Source of the DNA: Planctomycetota bacterium
GTDB taxonomy: Bacteria; Planctomycetota; B15-G4; SIAN01
DNA: 64,000 nt
Reading direction: 5' to 3'
NCBI GenBank assembly: GCA_016795285.1
Contig: JAEUIC010000005.1
Span: 310,001 to 374,000 of the forward strand
Part shown: in pieces, positions 1-7,151 of the stretch
Layout of the letters: each line of letters starts with the position of its first letter
Numbering within the stretch: position 1 is the first letter of the stretch
Translations under genes and position numbers: made by a program
The notes under the pieces: generated by a model
The model's input: the letters and a program-made list of their open reading frames with translations, nothing else
The model's database searches: none
What the model was told of the DNA's origin: nothing

Positions 1-1382
1 GCCAAGGCGTCGAGGTAGGCGAGCGACCGCTTCGCGATCAGCGCGCGCGCGGCGGTCGAGCCGGGCAGGTGACGGATCGCGTCGTGGCACTCGAAGAGGA
101 AGTCGCCGGCGAGCTTGCGCACCTCCTGGTAGCGCCGCTGCGACTGCGACTCGGCGGCGCGCGCGCGCAGCGCCTCGCGCCAGGTCGCGCCCGCGCCCGC
201 GAGCAGCGCCGCGGCCAGCAGCGCCGCCGCGACCGGGTGGCGGCGCAGGACGAGGGCGGCCCGATAGGCCAGCGACGGCGGCCGCGCGCGGATCGGCCGC
301 CCCGCGACGCAGCGCTCGAGGTCCTCGGCGAGCTCGCGCGCCGAGGCGTAGCGCGCGGCCGGCTCCTTCTGCAGGCACTTGTGGACGATCGTCGCGAGGT
401 CGCGCGGCAGCGCGGGATCGAGGCGGCGCAGCGCGGGCGGCTCGACGTCGTGGATCTGCTTCAGCAGCCGCGCGCGGTCGCCGCCGTCGAAGGCGGGACG
501 CCGCGCCAGCGCTTCGTAGAGCGTCGCGCCGAGCCCCCAGACGTCGGTGCGCGGATCGGCCCAGCCGGCGAACGCCTCGGGCGCCATGTAGCGCGGCGTG
601 CCGACCAGCTCGTCGGTGCGGGTGATCGAGTCGGAGCCGTCCGCCTTCGCCAGGCCGAAGTCGGTGATCCACGCCGCCCCGCTCTCGTCGAGCAGGACGT
701 TCGACGGCTTCACGTCGCGATGGAGGATCCCTTCGCCATGCGCGTAGGCGAGCGCGTCGGCCAGCGCGGCGCCGTGGCGCGCGATCGCGACGGCGTCGAG
801 CGGCGCAGCGGCGGGCGCGGCGGGGAGCTCGTCGGCGGCGCGGCCCTCCGCGCTGCGGCGCAGTCGCCGCTCGAGGCTCTCGCCCGCGATGAACTGCATC
901 GCGATCCAATGGGTGCCGCCCGCCTCGCCGACGGCGTGGATCGGCACGATGCGCGGATGGTGGAGCCGCGCCGCGGCGAGCGCCTCGCGGCGGAACCGCT
1001 CGACGTCGCGCGGATCGAGCGACGCGACGCCCGGCAGCAGCTTGAGCGCGACGGTGCGCTGCAGCTCCTCGTCGAACGCCTCCCACACCACGCCCATGCC
1101 GCCGCGGCCGATCGGCCGGATCAACCGGAAGCGGCCGAGCCGATCGCCCGCCGCGAGGGCGCGCGCGGACGCCCCGCCCGATCGCGGAGCGCCGCTCGCC
1201 GCCGACTCGAGCAGCTCGAAGGTCTCGACCAGCGAGCGGAACTCCTCCTCGCGCGCCGCCGCCCGCCGCGCGAACGAGTCGAGCGCGACCGGCTCGCCGC
1301 GGCGCCGGCGGTCGAAGTACTCCTCGACCAGCGCCTCGACCGGGTCACGCTCCGCTGCGCCGCTTCGCTCGTCGAGGGACAA
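1..1382 (-). CDS. Membrane-anchored Ser/Thr protein kinase (Hanks type), C-terminus cut by window edge
   Basis: Translating the minus strand gives an N-terminal segment of about 85 residues, then a full bacterial Hanks-type kinase domain: glycine loop GRGGMG near residue 91, catalytic HRDVKPSN near 219, DFGLAK near 239 and APE near 264. A hydrophobic stretch near residues 375-400 is a likely membrane anchor. The part beyond it (probably sensor repeats) is lost at the window edge after about 460 codons. No ATG or GTG suits the start. I chose TTG at 1382-1380 because GGAG lies 7 nt upstream and because the frame has an upstream in-frame stop that coincides with the hflC stop. The role is autophosphorylation and phosphorylation of Ser/Thr targets in the cytoplasm; the targets are unknown. 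It lies 78 nt after hflC and may be co-transcribed with it. Confidence 0.9.
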   Translation of the reverse strand, partial: MSLDERSGAAERDPVEALVEEYFDRRRRGEPVALDSFARRAAAREEEFRSLVETFELLESAASGAPRSGGASARALAAGDRLGRFRLIRPIGRGGMGVVWEAFDEELQRTVALKLLPGVASLDPRDVERFRREALAAARLHHPRIVPIHAVGEAGGTHWIAMQFIAGESLERRLRRSAEGRAADELPAAPAAAPLDAVAIARHGAALADALAYAHGEGILHRDVKPSNVLLDESGAAWITDFGLAKADGSDSITRTDELVGTPRYMAPEAFAGWADPRTDVWGLGATLYEALARRPAFDGGDRARLLKQIHDVEPPALRRLDPALPRDLATIVHKCLQKEPAARYASARELAEDLERCVAGRPIRARPPSLAYRAALVLRRHPVAAALLAAALLAGAGATWREALRARAAESQSQRRYQEVRKLAGDFLFECHDAIRHLPGSTAARALIAKRSLAYLDAL

Positions 1383-1460
1383 CTTGGGCTCCGACTGCTC
1401 TCGAGGCGCCGCAACCGCCGCGGCGCCGCCGACCGCGAGCGGCCGCCTCGCTCGCTCCGC

Positions 1461-2396
1461 TCACTCCTTGCGCACCGCCGCCCCTTCGAGCAGCCGCAGC
1501 AGCTCGCCCTCGGTGGTCAGCACCAGCTCGCTGTCGCCGCCGGTGAACCCCTTCTGCAAGGTCTCGAGCGACTTCGTGAAGGCGTAGAGGTCGGGGTTCT
1601 TCGCGTACGCCTCGGCGTAGGTGCGCGCCGCGGCGGCGTCGGCGGTGCCGCGCAGCACCTCGGCATCGCGATACGCCTCGGAGAGGAGCTTCTTCTGGTC
1701 GCGCTCGAGCTCGCCGAGGATGCGGGCGCGCTCGCCCTGGCCCTCGCTGCGGAACTGCTCGGCGATGCGCTGCCGCTCCGACACCATGCGGCGGTAGACG
1801 TCCTTCAGCACCTGGTCGACGAAGTTGACCCGGGTGATGCGCACATCCAGCAGCTCGATGCCGAGCGGGCTGAGGCGCAGCGCCGCTTCGCGCGTGATGC
1901 GGGCCATCAGCTCGGGCCGCCCCATGGTCGGCTTGGCGGGCGCCTCGTCGTCGATCGACTCGACGTCGGCCGCCATGTCGCGCTGCGTCGCGCGCACCAC
2001 GTCGATCAGCGACTGCGAGCTGACCGTGTCCTTCACCACGCCGTCGATGATGTTGTCGAGCCGCGTCTGCGCGTTGCGCGCGTCGCCGACCGACTGCAGG
2101 AAGAGCAGCGGATCGACGATGCGCCAGCGCGCCATCGTGTCGACGAAGATGAACTTCTTCTCGCGCGTCGAGATCTCGCGCGGCTCGCCGTGCCAGCGCA
2201 GCACGCGCTTCTCGAGGCGGCGCACGTCCTGCAGGAAGGGCTTCTTCCAGTGCAGCCCCGCCTCGGTCACCGGCGCACCGACCGGCCGGCCGAACTCGGT
2301 GACGATCACCTGTTCCGACTCGTTCACGACGTAGAGCGAGCCGCCCGCCAGCGCGACGCCGGCGACCAGCACGAGCAGCAGCAGCGCGCGGATCAT
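1461..2396 (-). CDS. hflC: HflC-like prohibitin/SPFH membrane protease modulator
   Basis: This 311-residue protein has an N-terminal membrane segment (about residues 2-22) followed directly by an SPFH/band-7 domain (VVNESEQVIVTEFGRPVG) and an Ala/Glu/Arg-rich helical tail typical of HflC. In the known family HflC pairs with HflK in a large membrane cage around FtsH and tunes turnover of membrane proteins. The start is ATG at 2396-2394, which overlaps the hflK stop as ATGA, so the two genes are translationally coupled. The length is slightly under the usual 330. FtsH itself is not in this window. The kinase gene follows after 78 nt. Confidence 0.93.
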   Translation of the reverse strand: MIRALLLLVLVAGVALAGGSLYVVNESEQVIVTEFGRPVGAPVTEAGLHWKKPFLQDVRRLEKRVLRWHGEPREISTREKKFIFVDTMARWRIVDPLLFLQSVGDARNAQTRLDNIIDGVVKDTVSSQSLIDVVRATQRDMAADVESIDDEAPAKPTMGRPELMARITREAALRLSPLGIELLDVRITRVNFVDQVLKDVYRRMVSERQRIAEQFRSEGQGERARILGELERDQKKLLSEAYRDAEVLRGTADAAAARTYAEAYAKNPDLYAFTKSLETLQKGFTGGDSELVLTTEGELLRLLEGAAVRKE

Positions 2397-3403
2397 CGGG
2401 AGCCCTCCGGAGCGGCCTTGCCGTCGAGCGAGAGCAGCGGCAGCACGCCCTGCAGGTCGCGGTCGACGATCACCTTGCGCGAGATCTTCGGGAGCAGCTC
2501 GCCCATCGCCTCGAGCCACAGGCGCTGGCGCAGCAGCTCGGGGGCGTTGTCGTGCTCGGTGACCAGCGCGAGGAAGCGCTGCACCTCGCCTTGCGCGCGG
2601 TTCACGCGTTCGGCGGCGTACCCCTCCGCCTCCTGGCGCAACCGCGCCGCCTCGCCCAACGCGAGCGGCATCTTGCGGTTGTACTCCTGGCGCGCCTCGT
2701 TGATGGTGCGCGCCTTCTCCTGCTCGGCCTGGTTCACGTCGTTGAACGACGCGCGCACCGACTCGGGCGGGTCGACGTTCTGCAGCTGCACCGTCTCGAT
2801 CTCGAGCCCCATCTCGTACTGGTTCACCAGCTTCTGCAGCTCCTCGTGCGCCTGCGCGTTCACCTCGCGGCGGCCGGCGGTCAGCACCTCGAGCACGCTG
2901 TGGTCGCCGACCACGAGGCTCATCACCGCCTGCGAGAGGTCGCGCAGCGTCTTCTCCGGGTCGGCCACGTGGAACAGGTACTTCACCGGGTCCTGGATGC
3001 GGTACTGCACGATCCACTCGACCTCGGCGGCGTTCAGGTCGCCGGTGAGCATCAGGCTCTCGTCGCCGAAGCGGGCATCGGAGTAGCGCGTCCGCTCGCC
3101 GAGCTCGGCGCCGCGCGCGAACTCGGCGGTCCGGAAGCCGAACTCCATCTTGTGGACGTGCTTGGTCGGGACCTCGCGCGCCACCTCGATGCCGAACGGC
3201 AGCTTCCAGTGGAGACCCGGTTCGACCGTGCGGTCGTAGCGGCCGAAGCGCGTCACCACGCCCACCGCCGCCGGTTCGACCTGGAACCACGACGTGAGCG
3301 CGAAGGTCAGCAGCGCGCCGCCCACTGCGATCGCCACGAAGCCGGCGAGGTTGGGGATGCGCAAGCGCCCGTCCCCGTCCCGCATCACCCGGATCTGCGC
3401 CAT
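2393..3403 (-). CDS. hflK: HflK-like prohibitin/SPFH membrane protease modulator
   Basis: A 336-residue SPFH protein with one membrane helix (about residues 18-40), the band-7 core (VGVVTRFGRYDRTVEPGLHWKLPFG) and a long charged helix rich in Glu, Arg and Gln. The family partners HflC in the HflKC complex that surrounds the FtsH protease in the inner membrane. The start ATG has a near-perfect Shine-Dalgarno AAGGAGG about 6 nt upstream, one of the best in this window. It lacks the Gly/Pro-rich N-terminal extension of the E. coli protein. It is the first gene of hflK-hflC, and the M14 peptidase gene ends 34 nt upstream on the same strand. Confidence 0.93.
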   Translation of the reverse strand: MAQIRVMRDGDGRLRIPNLAGFVAIAVGGALLTFALTSWFQVEPAAVGVVTRFGRYDRTVEPGLHWKLPFGIEVAREVPTKHVHKMEFGFRTAEFARGAELGERTRYSDARFGDESLMLTGDLNAAEVEWIVQYRIQDPVKYLFHVADPEKTLRDLSQAVMSLVVGDHSVLEVLTAGRREVNAQAHEELQKLVNQYEMGLEIETVQLQNVDPPESVRASFNDVNQAEQEKARTINEARQEYNRKMPLALGEAARLRQEAEGYAAERVNRAQGEVQRFLALVTEHDNAPELLRQRLWLEAMGELLPKISRKVIVDRDLQGVLPLLSLDGKAAPEGSR

Positions 3404-3436
3404 CGAACCTCCTTCATGGACGCCGCCCGCTCCCGC

Positions 3437-6100
3437 TCAGCGCGAGTAGAGGGCGAGCGCGTTGTAGAGCACTCGGATCGGACCGCGGAACCCCAGCCGG
3501 AAGGTCGGGCTCTCGCTGAAGAGGAGCGCGCGACCGCGGCCGACGGGCGCCTCTACCAGCCAGAAGCGCCCGCCGATCGCCTCGACCACCTCGTCGCCGG
3601 CGAAACCCGACACGCGGCCGCGCTCGACGAAGCGGCCGACCTTGGTGCCGCCGCCGTGCAGCTCGAACGCGGTCGAGCCGGTGGCGAGCTGCGGGATCCG
3701 TTCGGGCAGGCCGAAGGCGAGCGGATGGTCGAGGTCGAGCTCCACCTCGAAGAAGGCGCCCGGCATGTTGGCGAGCGTCGCTTCGCGCTCCCGCTGCGCC
3801 GTCTTCTTCCAGCTCTCGGCGTCGTCCTTCTTCTCGTCGTCCTTGGCCGGCTTCGTGGTCACGTCGGTGAGGCCGGAGCGCTCCTTGGTGAACCAGAGCG
3901 CCGCGCTGCCGAGCGCCACCACGCTGCCGCCGCGCTTCAGGAACGCCTCGAGCGGCGCCTTCGCCTCGTCGAGGCCGCGTACGCCGTCGGGCGCGACGAT
4001 CACGTTCCACTCGGCGAGGTCGAGGCGGGCGAGCGAGCCGGGCTCGACGCAGGAGAACGGCACGCGCAGCTCGCGCTCGAGGAGCCAGCGCACCTCGCCG
4101 AAGCCGGCGCCGTCGGAGGCGAGCAGCACCAGCCGCGGCCGCTCCAGCACGACCGCCTGCTCGCTGCCGAGGTCGGGCCCCTGCTCGGTGAAGCCGCTCG
4201 CGAGCGGCTCGAAGGTGACGCCGTAGCGCGCGCCGAGGTCGCCGAGCTGGCGCACCAGCGCGGCGCGCTCGGCGGCGGCGGCGCGCGGCGGCGCGGCGAT
4301 CACCGCGGAGCCGGCCGGGAAGGGGCGATTCGCGCTGGAGAAGGGGCGCGGCAGGAAGCGGGCGCGCACGCCGCTGCCGAGCAGCTCGAGCAGCGCGGCC
4401 GGCGCCGCCGCATCCTCCCACGGCAGCACGAAGGCGACCGCGCCGGCGGCCCCCTCCTCGCGCACCCCGCCGCGCTTGGCGAGCGGCGCGCCGAGCCCCG
4501 CCACCACGGTCGCCTCGCTGGCCACGCGCGTGCGCGCCACCTCGGCCGGCTGCTCGAGCCAGCAGGCCGGCACTCCGAACGCGTAGGGCAGCGACCACGC
4601 CGAGATGTCGTAGAAGGTCGTCCGCTCCACGCCGGCGCGCGGCTCGAGCAGCGCCTTCGCCAGCCGCTTCGCCGGCTGCTCCATCGCGACCAGCAGCGTC
4701 CCTTCGGGCAGCACCCGCTCCGCGGCGTCGCGGCCGTCGTAGCCGTGCACCCCCTTCGCGACGAACGCAGCGCCGGCGACATCGACCTCGATGCCGTGGC
4801 GCAGCAGCAGCTCGACCAGCGCGGCGCGCGTGGTGCGATCGGGCGTCGGCAGCAGCGCCACCTCGCGCAGCGGCCCCGCGCGCCCTTCGGCGAGCGCCTC
4901 GACGTGGAAGCTCCGCCAGTGGTCGAGCAGCTCGCGCCGGCCGGCGCGCGCCGTCTCCACCGTCGCGAGCGAGGCGGCGAAGTGGTGCGCGATGCGGTCG
5001 TGCAGCGTGAGCAGCGCCCCGTCGGTCTGGCGCCAGACGACGCCGCCCGCCGAGTGGCCCGCCTGCTCGTAGGTCATGCCGATCGCGCCGCGCAGCGACG
5101 GGAAGCTGTCGCCGTAGCCGGGGTAGAGCAGGTCGAACTGCTCGCCCGTGTAGTAGCTCCAGCCGAAGCGATCGAAGGTGGCGGCGTTGCCGCGGCCGAA
5201 CCGCTCGCCCCACTCGGTGGTCGAGGCGGGGAGGTTCAAGTTGCGCGGCAGGTCGGCGGGGAAGAAGAAGTAGCTCGAGTCGGCGTACATCTCGTGGAAG
5301 TCGACGTGCACCTGCGGCGGGAAGCGCTGCAGCCACGGCAGCCGCGCGCGCGTCTCGTCCTGCGTCGCGAACGCCCAGTCGCGGTTCAGGTCGAAGTGGA
5401 AGTGGTTCACGCGACCGCCGGGGCCGGGCTCGTCGTGCTCGCGCGCGGCCGGCTCGGGATCAGGCGTCGCCCCCACCACCGACTGGAACCAGTGGACGTA
5501 GCGGTCGCGGCCGTCGGGATTGAGGCACGGGTCGACCACGATCAGCAGCTGCTCGCGCGTGCGCTGCGCCGCGTCGTCGTCGGCCGCCGCCAGGTGCCAC
5601 AAGGTCGCGAGCGCCGCCTCGGTGCAGGAGGGCTCGTTGCCGTGCACGTTGTAGGAGAGCCAGACGATCGCCGGCTGCGTCTCGGCGAGGCGCGCGGCCG
5701 CCGCCGCGTCGGGCAGCGCGCGGCCGTCCGCGAGGCGGGCGAGCCCCGCCGCGATCGCCTCCTTGCGCGCGAGGTTCTCGGGCGAGCTCGCCAGCGCCAG
5801 CAGCAGCGGCCGCCCCTCGGGCGTGCGGCCGTACTCGATCAGCTCGATGCGATCGCTCGCGGCATCGATGGCGCGCACGGCGGCCACCACGTCGCGGTGC
5901 TCGCTGAAGCGCTGCCCATAGCGGTGGCCGAGCAGCGTCTCGGGGCGCGGCACGTCGGCGCGGTAGCGGGCGGCCGGCTCGAAGGTGAAGCCGTCGGCGC
6001 GCGGAGCGGCCTGCTCCTGCGCGGCAGCAGAGCCGGCGAGGAGGGCCGAGACAGCGCCAACGGCGCAACGGGCAGAGGAGAGGAACCAGGACGGCGACAT
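3437..6100 (-). CDS. Secreted M14-family zinc carboxypeptidase
   Basis: An 887-residue protein with a signal peptide (hydrophobic residues 5-27, AAA-Q cleavage region). The M14 peptidase domain occupies roughly residues 45-390. Zinc-ligand motif NVHGNEPS gives H153 and E156, NPDGRDR is at 194-200, DLNRDW at 237-242, the third ligand is probably H269 in HVDFHEMY, and the catalytic glutamate is probably E345 in MTYEQ. The remaining 480 residues form a conserved-looking C-terminal region of unknown role, which resembles the long M14 proteins of Bacteroidetes and planctomycetes. It should act outside the cytoplasm as a metallocarboxypeptidase; the substrate cannot be read from sequence. It stands alone between hflK and the divergent LOG gene. 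Confidence 0.9.
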   Translation of the reverse strand: MSPSWFLSSARCAVGAVSALLAGSAAAQEQAAPRADGFTFEPAARYRADVPRPETLLGHRYGQRFSEHRDVVAAVRAIDAASDRIELIEYGRTPEGRPLLLALASSPENLARKEAIAAGLARLADGRALPDAAAAARLAETQPAIVWLSYNVHGNEPSCTEAALATLWHLAAADDDAAQRTREQLLIVVDPCLNPDGRDRYVHWFQSVVGATPDPEPAAREHDEPGPGGRVNHFHFDLNRDWAFATQDETRARLPWLQRFPPQVHVDFHEMYADSSYFFFPADLPRNLNLPASTTEWGERFGRGNAATFDRFGWSYYTGEQFDLLYPGYGDSFPSLRGAIGMTYEQAGHSAGGVVWRQTDGALLTLHDRIAHHFAASLATVETARAGRRELLDHWRSFHVEALAEGRAGPLREVALLPTPDRTTRAALVELLLRHGIEVDVAGAAFVAKGVHGYDGRDAAERVLPEGTLLVAMEQPAKRLAKALLEPRAGVERTTFYDISAWSLPYAFGVPACWLEQPAEVARTRVASEATVVAGLGAPLAKRGGVREEGAAGAVAFVLPWEDAAAPAALLELLGSGVRARFLPRPFSSANRPFPAGSAVIAAPPRAAAAERAALVRQLGDLGARYGVTFEPLASGFTEQGPDLGSEQAVVLERPRLVLLASDGAGFGEVRWLLERELRVPFSCVEPGSLARLDLAEWNVIVAPDGVRGLDEAKAPLEAFLKRGGSVVALGSAALWFTKERSGLTDVTTKPAKDDEKKDDAESWKKTAQREREATLANMPGAFFEVELDLDHPLAFGLPERIPQLATGSTAFELHGGGTKVGRFVERGRVSGFAGDEVVEAIGGRFWLVEAPVGRGRALLFSESPTFRLGFRGPIRVLYNALALYSR

Positions 6101-6203
6101 GCGGGCCCTCGCGCGCGGGGGAACGGGGCGCGCAACTTACCCCGGCCAGCGCGCACTCCGCCGCTCAGGCGCGGGAGCGGCCGCGGCCGATAGAGCCCTC
6201 CTC

Positions 6204-7091
6204 ATGGCTCGTTTCCACGAACATCGCCGCCCCGCCCCCTCCCCGCTCGCCGACCTCGCGCCGCTCATGAGCGGCTTCGCCGAGAGCAGCTCCCACCTCG
6301 CCGCGCACGACACGTCGCCCGCGCGCGCCGTCGAGATGGTGAAGGAGCCGTGGCGGATCTTCCGCATCCTCTCCGAGTTCGTCGACGGCATCGACGCGAT
6401 GCGCGACGTGAAGCCGGCCGTCTCGATCTTCGGCAGCGCGCGCACCAAGAAGAGCGATCGCTGGTACGGCGCCGCGCGCCGCCTCGGCCGCGAGCTCGCG
6501 CGGCGCGGCTTCTCGATCGTGACCGGCGGCGGGCCCGGGATCATGGAGGCGGCCAACCGCGGCGCGCAGGAAGGGGGCGGCCGCTCGATCGGCCTCAACA
6601 TCCACCTGCCGGCCGAGCAGGCGCCGAACCGCTACCAGGACCTCGAACTCCACTTCCGCTACTTCTTCGTGCGCAAGTTCCACTTCGTGAAGCACTCCTC
6701 GGCGTTCGTCAACTTCCCGGGCGGCTTCGGGACGATGGACGAGCTCTTCGAGGCGCTCACGCTGATCCAGACCGACAAGGTCGGCGCGATGCCGGTCGTG
6801 CTGATCGGCCGCGACTACTGGCGCGGGCTGCTCGAGTGGCTGCGCGGCACGATGGCGGGCGCGAAGAACATCCACCGCGCCGACCTCGACCTCTTCCACG
6901 TCACCGACGACCTCGACGAGGCGGCGGAGCTGGTCGAGCGGTCGGTGCGGGCGGAGCTGCCGTTGGCGCAGGCGCTGCAGCAGGTGCGCGACGAGGCGTA
7001 CGCGATCCGCCGCGCCCACGCCAAGCGGCAGGTGCAGCGGCAGGTGCAGCGGCCGGTGCTGCGGCGCGCGAAGCGGTCCGCGGCGCGCTGA
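6204..7091 (+). CDS. LOG-family protein (TIGR00730-type nucleotide phosphoribohydrolase)
   Basis: A 295-residue Rossmann-fold protein of the LOG family, often mislabelled lysine decarboxylase. It has the diagnostic motif PGGFGTMDE, the upstream TGGGPGIMEAANRGA nucleotide loop and SIFGSART. Known members release the base from nucleoside 5'-monophosphates, and some make free cytokinins. The N-terminal 45 residues are extra. The C-terminus carries a short 12-nt tandem repeat giving RQVQRQVQRPV and a basic tail. I chose ATG 6204 because the region further upstream is low quality and a TA-rich element (GATAGA, 6189-6194) lies just before it, with no clear ribosome-binding site. It is divergent from the M14 peptidase gene and 60 nt before the YfhO-like gene. 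Confidence 0.88.
   Translation: MARFHEHRRPAPSPLADLAPLMSGFAESSSHLAAHDTSPARAVEMVKEPWRIFRILSEFVDGIDAMRDVKPAVSIFGSARTKKSDRWYGAARRLGRELARRGFSIVTGGGPGIMEAANRGAQEGGGRSIGLNIHLPAEQAPNRYQDLELHFRYFFVRKFHFVKHSSAFVNFPGGFGTMDELFEALTLIQTDKVGAMPVVLIGRDYWRGLLEWLRGTMAGAKNIHRADLDLFHVTDDLDEAAELVERSVRAELPLAQALQQVRDEAYAIRRAHAKRQVQRQVQRPVLRRAKRSAAR
7026..7061 (+). repeat. 12-nt tandem repeat (3 units) in the LOG-protein C-terminus
   Basis: Three consecutive in-frame 12-nt units of the form CGGCAGGTGCAG, the last one degenerate, encode RQVQ-RQVQ-RPVL near the end of the LOG protein. It is a small array of the kind that changes length by replication slippage without breaking the frame. Confidence 0.7.
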
Positions 7092-7151
7092 CGAGCGCCG
7101 GCTACCATCGCCCCAGGACGCGGTGGCGCGATCGGCGAGCGGAGAGAAGCG

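Noticed and set aside
69..3086. Very long open frame on the plus strand
   Set aside because: It lies opposite the kinase, hflC and hflK genes, is extremely Arg/Ala-rich without domains, and arises because stop codons are rare in the reverse frame of GC-rich genes.
2552..6193. 1213-codon open frame on the plus strand
   Set aside because: It is antisense to hflK and the M14 peptidase, with low-complexity Arg/Ala/Glu/Leu composition and no motif.
6204..7091. Annotation as lysine decarboxylase
   Set aside because: The PGGxGTxxE motif defines LOG proteins; the lysine-decarboxylase name is a historical error and the PLP fold is absent.
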